From positions 1-64,000 of the forward strand of contig NZ_VCBC01000008.1 in the NCBI RefSeq assembly GCF_005843925.1: a DNA stretch of 64,000 bases. The letters run 5' to 3'. The position numbers and the translations under genes are program-made. This document shows, one piece after another, positions 1 to 12,983 of the stretch. Every line of letters begins with the position of its first letter. The stretch's first letter is position 1. The stretch comes from Thalassotalea litorea (GTDB lineage Bacteria; Pseudomonadota; Gammaproteobacteria; Enterobacterales; Alteromonadaceae). Under the pieces are notes generated by a model. The model did no database searches. It was not told the origin of the DNA and saw nothing but the letters and a program-made list of their open reading frames with translations.

Positions 1-629
1 TGTATGGACTCCGTCGTAAAGGTTTGGTCATTTTTACGTTACATCCCCGAGGGGAGGGAGTCCATACATCGAGACACTACTGGGAATCTAATGCAAAAGC
101 AGATCCCCACTTTCGTGAGGATGACGGACAAAGTGCAAGCTAAAGCTCTAAAGGTGACAAACACAGCTAAAAACACTGTGTTAGGGTGACGGCCGCAGCA
201 AACAATACTGCGTCTGGGACAAATCGAACTGAAGTTCTCTTAGGATGACGGACAAAGTGAGGGTGACGGCAGGGGCGTGAGAATGCCGGCAAGAGCGACA
301 CCTGCAAGGCTTTACCATCCACGCAGTAGTCACCAAAAAACTGCCAGGACTAAGGTTTTATCCACCCGACGCAGTTGTCACCTAAAAACCTGCCGGAACT
401 AAGGTTTTATCCACCCGGCGAAGTTGTCACCTAAAAACCTGCCAGGACTAAGGCTTTACCACCCGACGCAGTAGTCACCTAAAAAACTGCCGGAACTAAG
501 GTTTTATCCACCCGACGCAGTCCTCCCCCCAAAACCGCGCGTAGCTAACGGCGCGTTTTATCCACCCGCGCAGCCTCCACCCCAAAACACGAAACACTGA
601 GTGTTTTTCTCCCTCCGCGCAGCATACCT
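1..629. repeat. Repeat array, families A and B, left edge of window
   Basis: No credible gene. Positions 1-12 and 57-68 form a perfect 12-bp inverted repeat. A partial family A unit (right-hand part of a 64-bp double hairpin) covers about 71-127. From about 310 to 600 there are several family B units: an AAAACCT...AAGGTTTT hairpin (or AAAACGC...GCGTTTT) followed by a constant TATCCACCCG-CGCAG linker. The ORF at 4-189 is only repeat DNA read through and has no recognisable protein. Confidence 0.8.
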
Positions 630-1070
630 CTATAACAGTGGTGACGCGCTAGCGTCACCACTTAGCGTACAAACCACCCTTCGCCCGCCACCGTGATTAC
701 GGTGCTCACACAAATAAATACCTTGCCAGGTACCCAGGGCCAAGCGGCCATTTTGAATTGGAATTGTCAGTTGGCAACCAAGAATTGAGCTTTTAATATG
801 CGCCGGCATATCATCGGGCCCTTCGTAGTCATGCAAATAATAAGGCTGATTTTCCGGCACAAATTGATTGAAATGGCTTTCTAAATCCATACGCACGGTC
901 GGGTCTGCATTTTCATTAATGGTTAATGAGGCGGAGGTATGCTGTAAAAACACATGCAATAGGCCGACTCGATAATCTTGGATAACCGGCAGCTTCGATA
1001 TAATCTCGTCGGTGATGAGATGAAACCCTCTGGGTTTCGCAGCTAAATTTAGGGTTTGCTGTTGCCACAT
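630..1070 (-). CDS. yjbQ: YjbQ/UPF0047 family protein
   Basis: A 146-residue protein of the YjbQ family, small trimeric metal-binding proteins for which weak thiamine-phosphate synthase activity has been reported; the physiological role is not settled. Seen in the sequence: the family hallmarks [13 protein letters not shown] near residues 44-56 and [13 protein letters not shown] near residues 112-124, and the typical MWQQQ N-terminus. I chose the ATG at 1070 because this N-terminus matches the family; a TTG at 1136 would add 22 hydrophobic residues with no family support. It stands alone on the minus strand, with repeat arrays on both sides, and is divergent from pyrG. Confidence 0.88.
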   Translation of the reverse strand: MWQQQTLNLAAKPRGFHLITDEIISKLPVIQDYRVGLLHVFLQHTSASLTINENADPTVRMDLESHFNQFVPENQPYYLHDYEGPDDMPAHIKSSILGCQLTIPIQNGRLALGTWQGIYLCEHRNHGGGRRVVCTLSGDASASPLL

Positions 1071-1136
1071 AAAAAAAGAAACTAATAAAAAACTGAATCT
1101 ATAATACGCCAGGCTTTTAAGTTTGTACAAAGCCAA

Positions 1137-1340
1137 GCGGGGTACGTGACCAAATACGTCACTCCGAGAACACCGAAAATAAATATTCGGTTCCGGGTAT
1201 GGATGCTTTAACCCGAAGAGGCGTTTTGTGCCTCGTACTCGGAATGAACCTCTGGTTCATGTACTCGTAGTGATGTTTTCCATCACGTACTCGGAACAAT
1301 CTTTGATTGTGTCCCTCGGGATTCCCTAGTTAAAACCCAA
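1137..1340. repeat. Family C hairpin array
   Basis: Units with a constant GTAC(C/T)CG(A/G)A linker alternate with different small hairpins, for example GAGGC...GCCTC, ATGAACC...GGTTCAT and GTGATG...CATCAC. It lies between the divergent yjbQ and pyrG genes, upstream of the putative pyrG promoter. Confidence 0.75.
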
Positions 1341-1375
1341 CACCTCAAACTATTGCGTTAAACCCTAAAATCCCA

Positions 1376-3108
<1,733 letters not shown>

Positions 3109-3115
3109 TAACGTT

Positions 3116-4478
<1,363 letters not shown>

Positions 4479-4516
4479 GCCAAAAGTCAATAAGACTTAG
4501 CCAAAAACCTTTTTAG

Positions 4517-4553
4517 AAAGCTCCCTCTATATAATAGTCGGGAGCTTTTTTGT
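4517..4553 (+). terminator. Rho-independent terminator of eno
   Basis: Perfect 9-bp stem AAAGCTCCC (4517-4525) / GGGAGCTTT (4540-4548) with a following T tract. It closes the pyrG-eno unit. Confidence 0.88.
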
Positions 4554-4559
4554 TTTAGA

Positions 4560-5396
4560 GGGAAGCTTCGCAGGTGGAGTCAAAACAGAAGTTGTTTTGA
4601 GGGTGGAGTCGAGACATATTGTCTCGAAGTCACGTTCGTCATTTCCAGCCATGAATGGAAATCAATTCCAACACCTGACTCGTAATTTCCAGCCAAAATC
4701 CAACCCCGTCATCCCCAGTCAATACCCAACCCCGTCATCCCCAGCCAAAACCCAACCCCGTCATTCCCAGCCAAAACCCAACCCCGTCATTCCCAGACAC
4801 TACTGGGAATCTAAAGCAAAAGCAGATCCCCACTTTCGTGAGGATGACGCCGGGAGGCGAACTAAAGTTCTCGAAGGATGACGGCGGGACCGTTCCGCCT
4901 AGACTGGCTTTCACCGACGAAGTCCTCTACCCAAAAACGCGCAGCCACCCCGTCATTCCCAGACACTACTGGGAATCTAAAGTAAAAGCAGATCCCCACT
5001 TTCGTGAGGATGACGCCGGGAGGCGAACTAAAGTTCTCGAAGGATGACGGCGGGACCGTTCCGCCTAGACTGGCTTTTTACCACGAAGTTGTCACCTAAA
5101 AACCTGCGGGAACTAAGGTTTTATCCACCCGACGCAGTCCTCCACCCAAAACGTGCGTAGTTAACAGTGCGTTTTATCCACCTGACGCAGTCCTCCACTT
5201 GCGCAGCTCTCCCGTCATTCCCAGACACTACTGGGAATTTAACGCAAAAGCAGATCCCCACTTCCACGCAGCTAACGGAGCGGGGCCGCGAAGATACCGG
5301 AGTAGGGAAGTGAGAACACACCCCATTACTTTGAATATTAAATGGCTGTATTTCCCTAAAGCAAAGTTATGTACCGATTACTGGATTAAAACTTTT
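4560..5396. repeat. Mixed repeat array, families A and B
   Basis: Contains two complete 64-bp family A units (4786-4849 and 4952-5015) and a truncated one (about 5214-5264). Each unit is two hairpins: CATTCCCAG...CTGGGAATC and GATCCCC...GTGAGGATGAC, joined by an A-rich spacer. At 4683-4785 the 5' motif with a CCGTCAT(T/C)CCCAGCC core is repeated several times without the rest. Family B hairpins lie at about 5090-5190. ORFs here read as repeat-derived peptides such as VIPRHYWESKAKADPHF and are not genes. Confidence 0.85.
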
Positions 5397-5687
5397 TTAA
5401 AGAACAACGGTCGGGTATAGGTCCTGCCAATCAGGGTTTTCTTTGTTAATCAATTCATTCTTCCATGCCCTAAGCCATTTCTTCAGTTGTTTTTCCCGGG
5501 CAATCGCATTTGGCATATCGTCATAAATTTCAAAATACACCAACTTGTTTAAATGATATTTAAGAGAAAAGCCTGCAATCAATTTTTCTCGGTGCTGATA
5601 TATTCGACTCGGCAAATTACTGGTAACACCAATATATAAAATTGAATTCGTTTGATTAGTGATAATGTAAACGGCGGGTTGTTTCAT
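5397..5687 (-). CDS. GIY-YIG domain protein (UPF0213/YhbQ-like)
   Basis: A single-domain GIY-YIG protein of 96 residues. Visible: the first strand AVYIITNQTNSILYIGVTSNL (the GIY/YIG positions read VYI and YIG), the conserved Arg in SRIYQHRE, and REKQLKKWLRAWKNELI, typical of the small GIY-YIG proteins. GIY-YIG is a nuclease fold, but the activity of these small members is mostly undefined. I chose the ATG at 5687 because AAGGAA lies 7 bp upstream; an ORF start at 5711 has no such support. The gene is embedded in the family A/B repeat array with no functional neighbour. Confidence 0.85.
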   Translation of the reverse strand: MKQPAVYIITNQTNSILYIGVTSNLPSRIYQHREKLIAGFSLKYHLNKLVYFEIYDDMPNAIAREKQLKKWLRAWKNELINKENPDWQDLYPTVVL

Positions 5688-5711
5688 GATTGAATTCCTT
5701 TTCAATGACAT

Positions 5712-6220
5712 AAAACTTTATTGTAGTTATAGATGGCACACCGCGGCAGGGGCTCTAAAGCAAAAGCAGAAAGCCAATTGCGCAGCCATCCCGTCATTCC
5801 CAGATACTACTGGGAATCTAAAGCAAAAACAGATCCCCACTTTCGTGAGGATGACGGAGTGGGCCGGACCCCTTTGGCTTTTATCGACGAAGTCCGCCAC
5901 CCAGCACGCACAGCCATCTCGGCTTGACTGGCTTTTTACCACGAAGTTGTCACCTAAAAACCTGCCGAAACTAAGGTTTTATCCACCTGACGCAGTCCTC
6001 CACCCAAAACGCGCGTAGCTAATGGTGCGTTTTATTCACTTACGCAGCCATCCCGTCATTCCCAGATACTACTGGGAATCTAACGCAAAAGCAGATCCCC
6101 ACTTTCGTGAGGATGACGGAAGCTGCAAAGGTGACGGACCGTGTGGGACGACGGAACGTGTGGGATGACAGAAGGTGTGAGGATGACGGAGTGGGCCGGA
6201 CCCGCCTGACTTAAATCTTC
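5712..6220. repeat. Mixed repeat array, families A and B
   Basis: Two complete 64-bp family A units (5793-5856 and 6055-6118), with family B hairpins between them (about 5945-6035). From 6119 to 6190 a short GTGxGxGGATGACGGA-like motif is repeated about four times in degenerate form. No gene is seen. Confidence 0.82.
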
Positions 6221-6853
6221 TTAAACCTTTTTAAAGTTTTGCCAGTTAATTTGTGTAGAAAGCAGTAATTCTCGCAGTTCGAGAGGTTGCGGCTGTAGTT
6301 TTTGCTTACCGACCCAGCGATGTCCACTGCAGGCGGCTAGCATTGTCTTGCGGTTTGGCTTGAGTAGACGAAAACCATGGTTATTGGTAAGTACCTGACC
6401 TTCACTTGCCTGTGCAAACGTATAGCGACCGGAAAAATTGCAGCGAATCACGCCTTTTTCCAAATCAATTTTATCTATGCAGTCGAGCACAATGCGTTCA
6501 ATGCCTTGTTGTTGATGATATACCGGTACCACGAGTCCAAGACAAAGATGCTTGCCTTGATACCATTTGCTGATTTGGGCATCGGCTTGATCATCAATGG
6601 GCGCCTTCGCAGCCTGGCGCGCAGACCAGCCTGCATTTTGACAGTCGATAGTAATCGGTGCATCCACATTAAGTAATGCGTGGGCAGTGCGGGAAATATA
6701 ATGACTTAAACTTTTTAACTTGGATTGCAGAGGGGCTGCACTTTCAATTGGCAATGCAGACAACTTATCCACCTCTCGTTCATACAGTGCATGACAGAGT
6801 TGATGAAAATGTGGGTGGGTTTGCGGCCCTTGCCAAAAAGAATCTTGTTCCAT
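6221..6853 (-). CDS. Hypothetical protein, 210 residues
   Basis: I do not recognise this protein. It is soluble, with no signal peptide or membrane segment, and mixed alpha/beta in appearance. Notable stretches are HPHFHQLCHALYEREVDKL near the N-terminus, LVVPVYHQQQGIERIVLDCIDK in the middle and FRLLKPNRKTMLAACSGH near the C-terminus. The coding frame is uninterrupted and its composition matches neighbouring core genes, so it is probably real. The ATG at 6853 has no obvious ribosome binding site. It lies between repeat arrays, antisense to ftsB, and its 3' end abuts the family A/B array. Confidence 0.7.
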   Translation of the reverse strand: MEQDSFWQGPQTHPHFHQLCHALYEREVDKLSALPIESAAPLQSKLKSLSHYISRTAHALLNVDAPITIDCQNAGWSARQAAKAPIDDQADAQISKWYQGKHLCLGLVVPVYHQQQGIERIVLDCIDKIDLEKGVIRCNFSGRYTFAQASEGQVLTNNHGFRLLKPNRKTMLAACSGHRWVGKQKLQPQPLELRELLLSTQINWQNFKKV

Positions 6854-6939
6854 GAATTAAAAGTGAGTAGCTGTAACTATGGTTCAGCCAAAAGCCCTTT
6901 TTCTTTATTGTCTAGTAATTAAACAAAAGAACCGGACAA

Positions 6940-7330
6940 AAAGCCAGCATTGTTAACGATTTACCCGAAGATAAAGAACGCAACGACGTAGAGTTAGGTG
7001 ATTCGATACGAAGTTTTGAGGGGGAACGACGAAAACATCTGGGTGACAAAGCTGGCTTTTCTACCGACGAAGTCTTCCACCTAAAACGCGCGTAGCTAAC
7101 GGTGCGTTTTATCCACCCGCGCAGCTCTCCCGTCATTCCCAGATACTACTGGGAATCTAAAGTAAAAGCAGATCCCCACTTTCGTGAGGATGACGGAAGG
7201 GCGTGAGGATGGTTGCGTACCCGAAGAGGCTATACGGCCTCGTACCCGAAACAATCTTCGATTGTGCACTCGCAGCGATGTGGTTTATTGCGTACCGTCA
7301 TTAACCAAAGATTCATGTACGAGCTGCTAG
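6940..7330. repeat. Repeat array, families A, B and C, before ftsB
   Basis: Family B hairpins at about 7040-7115, a complete family A unit at 7132-7195, then family C units at about 7213-7320 (hairpins GAGGC...GCCTC and ACAATC...GATTGT with the GTACCCGAA linker). Three families meet within 400 bp directly upstream of the essential ftsB operon. The stretch 6854-6940 shows nothing recognisable. Confidence 0.78.
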
Positions 7331-7387
7331 CCTTTGTTTTTCCGCCTTGCTATCATGGTTTTAATTCTGTCTACCACTTTAAATCAT

Positions 7388-7666
7388 ATGAAAATCATCA
7401 ATGCCATACTGATTGTTCTTGTACTGTTATTGCAGTACCGGCTTTGGTTTGGCAAAAATAGTATCGGTGATTATCTGGCATTGGAGCAGCGCGTGATGCA
7501 TCAAAATGAGCAAAACCAAAAGCTCCAGCAGCGCAATAAGCTTGTCTATGCCGATATTGATGATTTAAAAAATGGACTGGAAGCCATTGAAGAGAATGCC
7601 CGAAATGAATTGGGCATGATTAAAGATGGCGAAGTATTTTTCCGGGTCATTCCTAAAGAGAACTAA
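7388..7666 (+). CDS. ftsB: Cell division protein FtsB
   Basis: A small bitopic division protein that links FtsL and FtsQ in the divisome at the inner membrane. It has 92 residues: one N-terminal membrane segment (INAILIVLVLLLQYRLWF, about residues 3-20), then a periplasmic coiled coil rich in Q/N/L (about 28-70) and a conserved C-terminal end with ARNELGMIKDGEVFFRV. The ATG at 7388 gives the normal FtsB length; an earlier ATG at 7334 would add 18 residues read from the spacer. It is immediately followed by ispD, the usual gammaproteobacterial order. Confidence 0.93.
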   Translation: MKIINAILIVLVLLLQYRLWFGKNSIGDYLALEQRVMHQNEQNQKLQQRNKLVYADIDDLKNGLEAIEENARNELGMIKDGEVFFRVIPKEN

Positions 7667-7668
7667 TC

Positions 7669-8403
7669 GTGATCGATATTGACGATAACTTTCAGGTGCC
7701 CGTTGTGGTTCCTGCCGCTGGCATTGGCAAACGCATGGCCAGCGATATTCCCAAACAATACTTGTCTCTGGCGGGTAAAACCATTCTTGAACATACCGTT
7801 GAACGGTTATTGAGCCACCCCAATATTTCCTGTGTGATTATCGCGCTAAACCCGCAGGACACTTATTTTAATACATTGCCCCTGGCCAACCATAAAAATG
7901 TTATCACTGTGGTCGGTGGTGATGAGCGCTGCGATTCAGTGTTGTCTGGCTTACATGCCGTGAAAAACACCGTTAATAGCCCATATGTTTTGGTGCACGA
8001 TGCGGCTCGACCTTGTATTACCCATCACGATATCAGCCAGTTGATTGGCCATTGCATTGACACAAACCGAGGCGGTATTTTGGCCAGCAGAGTGCGCGAT
8101 ACAATGAAGCGAAGCAGTGCCGATAATCAAATCACTCACAGCGAACCGAGAGAAAATTTGTGGCATGCGTTAACGCCGCAATTGTTTAAAACCGATGAAT
8201 TAACCGCGGCATTGATTAAAGCGCTAGCAGAGCATCAACGGATCACCGATGAAGCGTCAGCGATGGAATATTGCCACTACCCTGCCGATGTCATTCCCGG
8301 CAGGGCCGATAATATTAAAGTGACCCAGCCAGAGGATTTGCATCTGGCGGAATTCATTCTTCAGCAACAACATAAACAACAAGAAGGTTCACCATGCGCA
8401 TAG
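7669..8403 (+). CDS. ispD: 2-C-methyl-D-erythritol 4-phosphate cytidylyltransferase
   Basis: Transfers CMP from CTP to MEP in the non-mevalonate isoprenoid pathway. It has 244 residues, close to family length. Visible motifs: the CTP-binding loop [20 protein letters not shown] (about residues 12-31), LVHDAARPC (about 107-115), the conserved RVRDTMKR and TDEASAMEY. It starts with GTG, 2 bp after the ftsB stop, and overlaps ispF by 10 bp, implying translational coupling. Confidence 0.97.
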   Translation: MIDIDDNFQVPVVVPAAGIGKRMASDIPKQYLSLAGKTILEHTVERLLSHPNISCVIIALNPQDTYFNTLPLANHKNVITVVGGDERCDSVLSGLHAVKNTVNSPYVLVHDAARPCITHHDISQLIGHCIDTNRGGILASRVRDTMKRSSADNQITHSEPRENLWHALTPQLFKTDELTAALIKALAEHQRITDEASAMEYCHYPADVIPGRADNIKVTQPEDLHLAEFILQQQHKQQEGSPCA

Positions 8404-8885
8404 GTCACGGCTTTGATGTCCATAAATTTGGCGGCCAGGGGCCGGTCACCCTAGCTGGCGTAAAAATCGATTACGAGCAAGGCTTTATTGCCCACTCCGA
8501 TGGTGACGTGGCAATTCATGCGCTGTGTGATGCCATTCTGGGCGCCCTTTGCCTAGGCGATATTGGTAACCACTTTCCCGATGATCAGGACCAATATGAA
8601 AACATTGACTCACGGATTTTGCTCCGCCATGTGGTCAATCTAATGCAGCAAAAATCCTATAAAATTGGCAATGTTGATTTAACCATTGTCGCCCAGGCCC
8701 CGCGCATTGCGCCGCACTTGTTAGCCATGCGAGAAACCCTGGCGCAAGATCTTAACGCCAATATTGATCAGGTTAATGTCAAAGCAACGACCACGGAAAA
8801 ATTAGGCTATGTTGGCCGCAAAGAAGGGGTCAGTGTGCATGCAGTGGCTTTATTACTTGCAGATAGCGACAGCACGTTAACCTAA
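8394..8885 (+). CDS. ispF: 2-C-methyl-D-erythritol 2,4-cyclodiphosphate synthase
   Basis: Converts CDP-ME 2-phosphate to MEcPP with release of CMP, two steps after IspD. It has 163 residues. The metal ligands Asp8 and His10 sit in [10 protein letters not shown], with the third histidine in the conserved [17 protein letters not shown] block; AHSDGD and [17 protein letters not shown] complete the family signature. ATG at 8394 lies inside the end of ispD. A short tandem repeat separates it from truD. Confidence 0.97.
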   Translation: MRIGHGFDVHKFGGQGPVTLAGVKIDYEQGFIAHSDGDVAIHALCDAILGALCLGDIGNHFPDDQDQYENIDSRILLRHVVNLMQQKSYKIGNVDLTIVAQAPRIAPHLLAMRETLAQDLNANIDQVNVKATTTEKLGYVGRKEGVSVHAVALLLADSDSTLT

Positions 8886-8893
8886 GTAAATTT

Positions 8894-8970
8894 ATCTAAG
8901 CACTTTAATTTAAGCACATTAACTTAAGCACATTAATCTAAGCACATTAATCTAAGCACATTAACGTAAG
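8894..8970. repeat. 14-bp tandem repeat upstream of truD
   Basis: About five tandem copies of a 14-bp unit close to TAAGCACATTAATC fill most of the 98-bp gap between ispF and truD. It is a simple repeat of a kind that can change copy number; a link with truD expression is only a possibility. Confidence 0.85.
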
Positions 8971-8983
8971 GCGGTTCTCTAAA

Positions 8984-10057
8984 ATGAACGATACCCCGCA
9001 ACATGAATTAGCCTATTTATATCAAAGGCCGGAATCGAAAGGCGTGATCCGTCATGCTCTCGAAGATTTTAAAGTCTTCGAAATACTTCCCTTTGAATTT
9101 AGCGGTGAAGGGGAACACCTGGTTTTACACATTCGTAAAACCGGCGCCAATACCACTTTTGTTGCACGCCAGCTTGCCCGGTATTTTAAGGTCAAAGACG
9201 CATTAGTCTCTTATGCCGGTATGAAAGACAGAAACGCCGTCACTGAACAATTCTTTAGTATTCATTTACCGGGAAAACCCGCAGACGATATCAGCAGCTT
9301 AGCTATCGAAGGGGTCGAAGTGCTGGGCAAATATCGTCATAATAAAAAGCTAAAAACCGGCGCATTGTCTGGCAACCGATTCGAGTTGGTCATTACCGGC
9401 GTTACCGATATTGATGATATCTACCGCCGTTGGGTTCAGGTGTGTAAACATGGCGTCCCTAACTATTTTGGTGAACAACGCTTTGGTATTAATGGCAACA
9501 ATTTAACCCAGGCTCAGGAAATGTTTGCCGGCAAAAAAATTAAAGATAAAAAGAAGCGTGGCTTTTATTTGTCTGCGGTGCGATCGTTTCTCTTCAACCA
9601 ACTTGTCCATCAACGCATTGAAGAGCGCTTATTTAGTGTACCGCAAGCGGGCGATGTGATGATGATGTCTGGCAGTCAGTCGGTGTTTGCCATTGATGAA
9701 GTCAGTGACGATATCCGCGAACGTTTTTCTCAAAACGACATTGATATAACCGCCTGTATGTGGGGGCGTGGGCAGTTAATGTCAACGCTGCGTGTCGAAC
9801 AGCGAGAGCAGGCCATTGCCGAAAATTACCCTGAGTATTGTGAAGGTCTTGAAACTTTCGGTTTAAAACAAGAGCGCCGGCGCATTCGCTTAATGCCAAG
9901 TGATGCCGATATCAGCCAAAAGGATGATACAGTCACAATAAAGTTTACCTTACCCGCCGGCAGTTTTGCGACAACGATATTAAGAGAATTAGTGGATTAT
10001 CAGGACGCCAGTGAAATAAGAAGGACAGAAAACCATGATGAAAATTCTGGTCAGTAA
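8984..10057 (+). CDS. truD: tRNA pseudouridine(13) synthase
   Basis: TruD isomerises U13 in tRNA-Glu and some other tRNAs. It has 357 residues. The catalytic aspartate is Asp82 in [15 protein letters not shown]; the fold-specific [26 protein letters not shown] and the C-terminal [18 protein letters not shown] are all present. The ATG at 8984 has a plausible AAGG upstream. The 3' end overlaps surE by 23 bp. Confidence 0.97.
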   Translation: MNDTPQHELAYLYQRPESKGVIRHALEDFKVFEILPFEFSGEGEHLVLHIRKTGANTTFVARQLARYFKVKDALVSYAGMKDRNAVTEQFFSIHLPGKPADDISSLAIEGVEVLGKYRHNKKLKTGALSGNRFELVITGVTDIDDIYRRWVQVCKHGVPNYFGEQRFGINGNNLTQAQEMFAGKKIKDKKKRGFYLSAVRSFLFNQLVHQRIEERLFSVPQAGDVMMMSGSQSVFAIDEVSDDIRERFSQNDIDITACMWGRGQLMSTLRVEQREQAIAENYPEYCEGLETFGLKQERRRIRLMPSDADISQKDDTVTIKFTLPAGSFATTILRELVDYQDASEIRRTENHDENSGQ

Positions 10058-10784
10058 TGATGATGGCGTAAACGCCAAAGGCATCGCCGTACTAAACAAT
10101 GAGTTAAGTCAGTTTGCAAAAACTCAGGTTATCGCCCCGGATCGCAACTGTTCCGGCGCCAGTAACTCGTTAACGTTAGTCAACCCATTAAGAGCGGAAA
10201 CCCTCGCTAATGGCTTTATTGCGGTCAATGGTACACCGACAGATTCTGTCCATGTTGGTATCTCTCAGCTTTTTGATGGCTCCCCGGACTTAATCGTCGC
10301 GGGCATTAATCATGGTGCTAACTTGGGCGATGATGTGTTGTATTCCGGTACTGTGGCCGCGGCTACCGAAGGACGCCATATGGGCTTACCGTCGATTGCG
10401 GTGTCTTTGGCGGGTAATGAACATTTTGAAACCGCAGCCATTGTTGCCGCAAAAGTGATTAAACGTCTGGTTGAGCACCCTTTAAATGCCGATCAAATTC
10501 TCAATATAAATGTACCGGATTTGCCCCTCGATCAATTAAAGGGTATTCAGGTGACTCGCCTGGGTCATCGCCATCGCGCCGAAACCATGAAGAAAGTGCA
10601 AGACCCTTGGGGCAGGGACATTTATTGGTATGGCTCGCTAGGTTCGGGTTTAGATTGTGGCGAAGGTACCGATTTTTATGCCATTAACCAAGGCTATGCG
10701 TCCATCACGCCGTTAACTGTCGATATGACAGCCTATCGCAGTTTGATGCCAATGACCGAGTGGGTAAACGAATTAAAGCTATGA
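10035..10784 (+). CDS. surE: 5'/3'-nucleotidase SurE
   Basis: Survival protein SurE, a metal-dependent nucleoside monophosphate phosphatase. It has 249 residues. The acidic metal site is in [15 protein letters not shown] at the N-terminus; NRSG-like [21 protein letters not shown], and [21 protein letters not shown] are the remaining signature blocks. Two adjacent ATGs (10035, 10038) are possible starts. It overlaps truD by 23 bp and pcm by 4 bp (ATGA), so truD-surE-pcm are likely translated together. Confidence 0.97.
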   Translation: MMKILVSNDDGVNAKGIAVLNNELSQFAKTQVIAPDRNCSGASNSLTLVNPLRAETLANGFIAVNGTPTDSVHVGISQLFDGSPDLIVAGINHGANLGDDVLYSGTVAAATEGRHMGLPSIAVSLAGNEHFETAAIVAAKVIKRLVEHPLNADQILNINVPDLPLDQLKGIQVTRLGHRHRAETMKKVQDPWGRDIYWYGSLGSGLDCGEGTDFYAINQGYASITPLTVDMTAYRSLMPMTEWVNELKL

Positions 10785-11434
10785 GTATTCCCACTTCATT
10801 GGGCGGTAAATCACAACGCTCTGGTTTAATCCTCGCCAAACAATTACAAGCGAGCGGTATTACGCAAACCAAAGTGCTGGCCGCCATCGCCAATTGTCCA
10901 AGACACTTATTTGTGCCAGAAATCCTGGCGCATAAAGCCTACGACAATACTGCGCTGCCCATTGGCCAGGGACAAACCATCTCACAACCTTATATTGTCG
11001 CGCGTATGACCGAACTTATTTGCCTTAATAGCACTGACAAAGTGTTAGAGGTTGGTACGGGATCGGGATATCAAACCGCAATACTGGCGCAAATATTTGA
11101 TGAAGTGTATTCAATCGAGCGGATCAAATCATTACAATGGCAGGCAAAACGACGTTTACGTAATCTGGATTTGCATAATGTTTCGATGAAGCATGGCGAT
11201 GGTTGGCAAGGTTGGGCGAGCAAAGGACCATTTAAGTCCATTATTGTGACCGCCGCGCCCTCTGAAGTTCCACCAGAATTACTTGAACAGTTAGAAGACG
11301 GGGGGCAAATGATTATCCCCGTGGGTGATCATCAGCAAACGCTGCGACTCATTACCCGAAAAGCGAATACTTTTGAACAACAAACTATCGAGGCGGTGCG
11401 ATTTGTACCCCTGGTTCCCGGAGAACTCATTTGA
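10781..11434 (+). CDS. pcm: Protein-L-isoaspartate O-methyltransferase
   Basis: Repairs isoaspartyl residues in aged proteins using S-adenosylmethionine. It has 217 residues from the ATG at 10781, which overlaps the surE stop as ATGA; an upstream GTG at 10760 would only add seven residues. Visible: PRHLFVPE, the [17 protein letters not shown] substrate-side block, the SAM motif [15 protein letters not shown] and the late motif [16 protein letters not shown]. The surE-pcm-nlpD-rpoS order is conserved in many proteobacteria and links it to stationary-phase survival. Confidence 0.97.
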   Translation: MSIPTSLGGKSQRSGLILAKQLQASGITQTKVLAAIANCPRHLFVPEILAHKAYDNTALPIGQGQTISQPYIVARMTELICLNSTDKVLEVGTGSGYQTAILAQIFDEVYSIERIKSLQWQAKRRLRNLDLHNVSMKHGDGWQGWASKGPFKSIIVTAAPSEVPPELLEQLEDGGQMIIPVGDHQQTLRLITRKANTFEQQTIEAVRFVPLVPGELI

Positions 11435-12009
11435 AAATTTTTACCGCATTATATGACTGGACGCTAAAGTGGGCGGAGCACAAATTTGCCCCTGCGGTTT
11501 TATCGGTACTTACCTTTGCAGAATCCGTATTTTTCCCCATTCCTCCGGATGTGCTGCTAGCCCCTATGGTGCTGGCGAAACCCCATAAAGCATGGCGCTT
11601 AGCCACCATAACAACCATTTCATCGGTGATCGGTGGAGTAGTTGGCTATTTTCTCGGTTATCTGATGTTTGAACCGCTGATCCAACCGCTTTTAATTGAA
11701 TTTAACTATATGGATAAATTTGAGCGGGCAATGGCGTGGTTTAATGATTATGGGGTCTGGGTTGTGTTCCTGGCCGGATTTTCACCGATCCCTTATAAAG
11801 TATTTACCTTGTCCGCTGGCTTTTTGCAGATGATGTTTTTGCCGTTCTTGATCGCTTCTGCCGTTGGCCGGGGCATGCGCTTCTTTTTAGTTGCCGGTTT
11901 AATTGCCTGGGGCGGCGAGAGAATGGAAGCAAATTTACGCAAAAGTATTGATGTCATTGGCTGGAGCGTCGTTATTCTTGTTGTGGTACTTTATTTTATC
12001 TTGCGCTAA
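11431..12009 (+). CDS. yqaA: YqaA family DedA-like membrane protein
   Basis: An inner-membrane protein of the SNARE-associated/DedA superfamily, 192 residues. It has about four to five hydrophobic segments, the [19 protein letters not shown] motif near residues 31-49 and the [16 protein letters not shown] re-entrant-type motif near residues 117-132. DedA-like proteins are associated with membrane lipid (undecaprenyl phosphate or phospholipid) handling, but YqaA itself has no firm function. The start is TTG overlapping the pcm stop (TTGA). Confidence 0.9.
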   Translation: MKIFTALYDWTLKWAEHKFAPAVLSVLTFAESVFFPIPPDVLLAPMVLAKPHKAWRLATITTISSVIGGVVGYFLGYLMFEPLIQPLLIEFNYMDKFERAMAWFNDYGVWVVFLAGFSPIPYKVFTLSAGFLQMMFLPFLIASAVGRGMRFFLVAGLIAWGGERMEANLRKSIDVIGWSVVILVVVLYFILR

Positions 12010-12063
12010 CCGATACAATAGATGATATAAAGACTAATTAATTCAAATTGCTATGTTGTTAAA

Positions 12064-12921
12064 ATGGGTGTCAATGTGTTGTTGAAAAAGGAAGTTACTG
12101 CACTTTTGATTGGTGTCACCTTGCTATTAACTGCTTGTGCTGAACGCATAAAACCAGCAGAAGTGGTAAGCATTGGTGGCTCTAAACCAACATTACAAAA
12201 ACAAAAAAACACACTTTCTGGCAAGAGTCATCAGGTTCAGGCGGGAGAGACGTTGTATTCGATTGCCTGGCGTTCAGGTAACGATGTCAACACGCTGGCG
12301 GCGTTAAATGGCCTTGTCTCACCTTATCGAATTTACCCCGGCCAAACTATTCGTCTGCAGGGGGCAAATCCGCCGAAAAAAGTCGCTTCAGTACCCAAAA
12401 GCCGTACTAATAAGGTGGAAACTAAGACTGTCACAAAAAATCCACAAAAAACTCAATCAAAAGTAGTTGCAAATCAAAATTCGAAGGAGTATGTTAAAAA
12501 AAGTGACGAAAAAATAACCAATATAAAGGTTCCGTCCATTAGCTCCAAAGTCAGTTCATGGCGTTGGCCAGCAAAAGGGCAGGTAATCTCTGGTTTTTCG
12601 AGCGCGAAGCAAGGCAACAAAGGCATTGATATTGCCGGCGTTAAGGGCCAGGAAGTAACCGCATCAGCCGATGGCTTGATTGTCTACTCCGGGAATGCCT
12701 TGCGAGGATATGGAAACCTAATAATTATAAAACATAATGACGATTATCTTAGTGCTTATGCGCATAACGACACCTTGTTGGTTCAGGAACAACAAAACGT
12801 CAGAGCAGGGCAAGTGATCGCAAAAATGGGTAACAGTGGTACAGATAAGACCATGTTACATTTTGAAATTCGATTTCGGGGCAAGTCGGTAAATCCAGCG
12901 CGGTATTTACCGAAACGTTAA
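12064..12921 (+). CDS. nlpD: Murein hydrolase activator NlpD (lipoprotein)
   Basis: An outer-membrane lipoprotein that activates cell-wall amidases during division. It has a signal peptide with lipobox LTAC (Cys25), one LysM domain (about residues 57-99, HQVQAGETLYSIAWRSG...), a low-complexity K/S/T linker, and a C-terminal LytM/M23 domain (about residues 173-283). The M23 site is degenerate: the first zinc-binding position reads NKGIDIAG without histidine and the last LHFEI instead of HxH, as expected for an activator rather than an enzyme. It precedes rpoS; in relatives the rpoS promoter lies within nlpD. Confidence 0.95.
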   Translation: MGVNVLLKKEVTALLIGVTLLLTACAERIKPAEVVSIGGSKPTLQKQKNTLSGKSHQVQAGETLYSIAWRSGNDVNTLAALNGLVSPYRIYPGQTIRLQGANPPKKVASVPKSRTNKVETKTVTKNPQKTQSKVVANQNSKEYVKKSDEKITNIKVPSISSKVSSWRWPAKGQVISGFSSAKQGNKGIDIAGVKGQEVTASADGLIVYSGNALRGYGNLIIIKHNDDYLSAYAHNDTLLVQEQQNVRAGQVIAKMGNSGTDKTMLHFEIRFRGKSVNPARYLPKR

Positions 12922-12983
12922 TAAATACAGAGGCAAGATGTGAATAAAACCTAAATAGTTACGATTAGTATTGGGAGATATTG

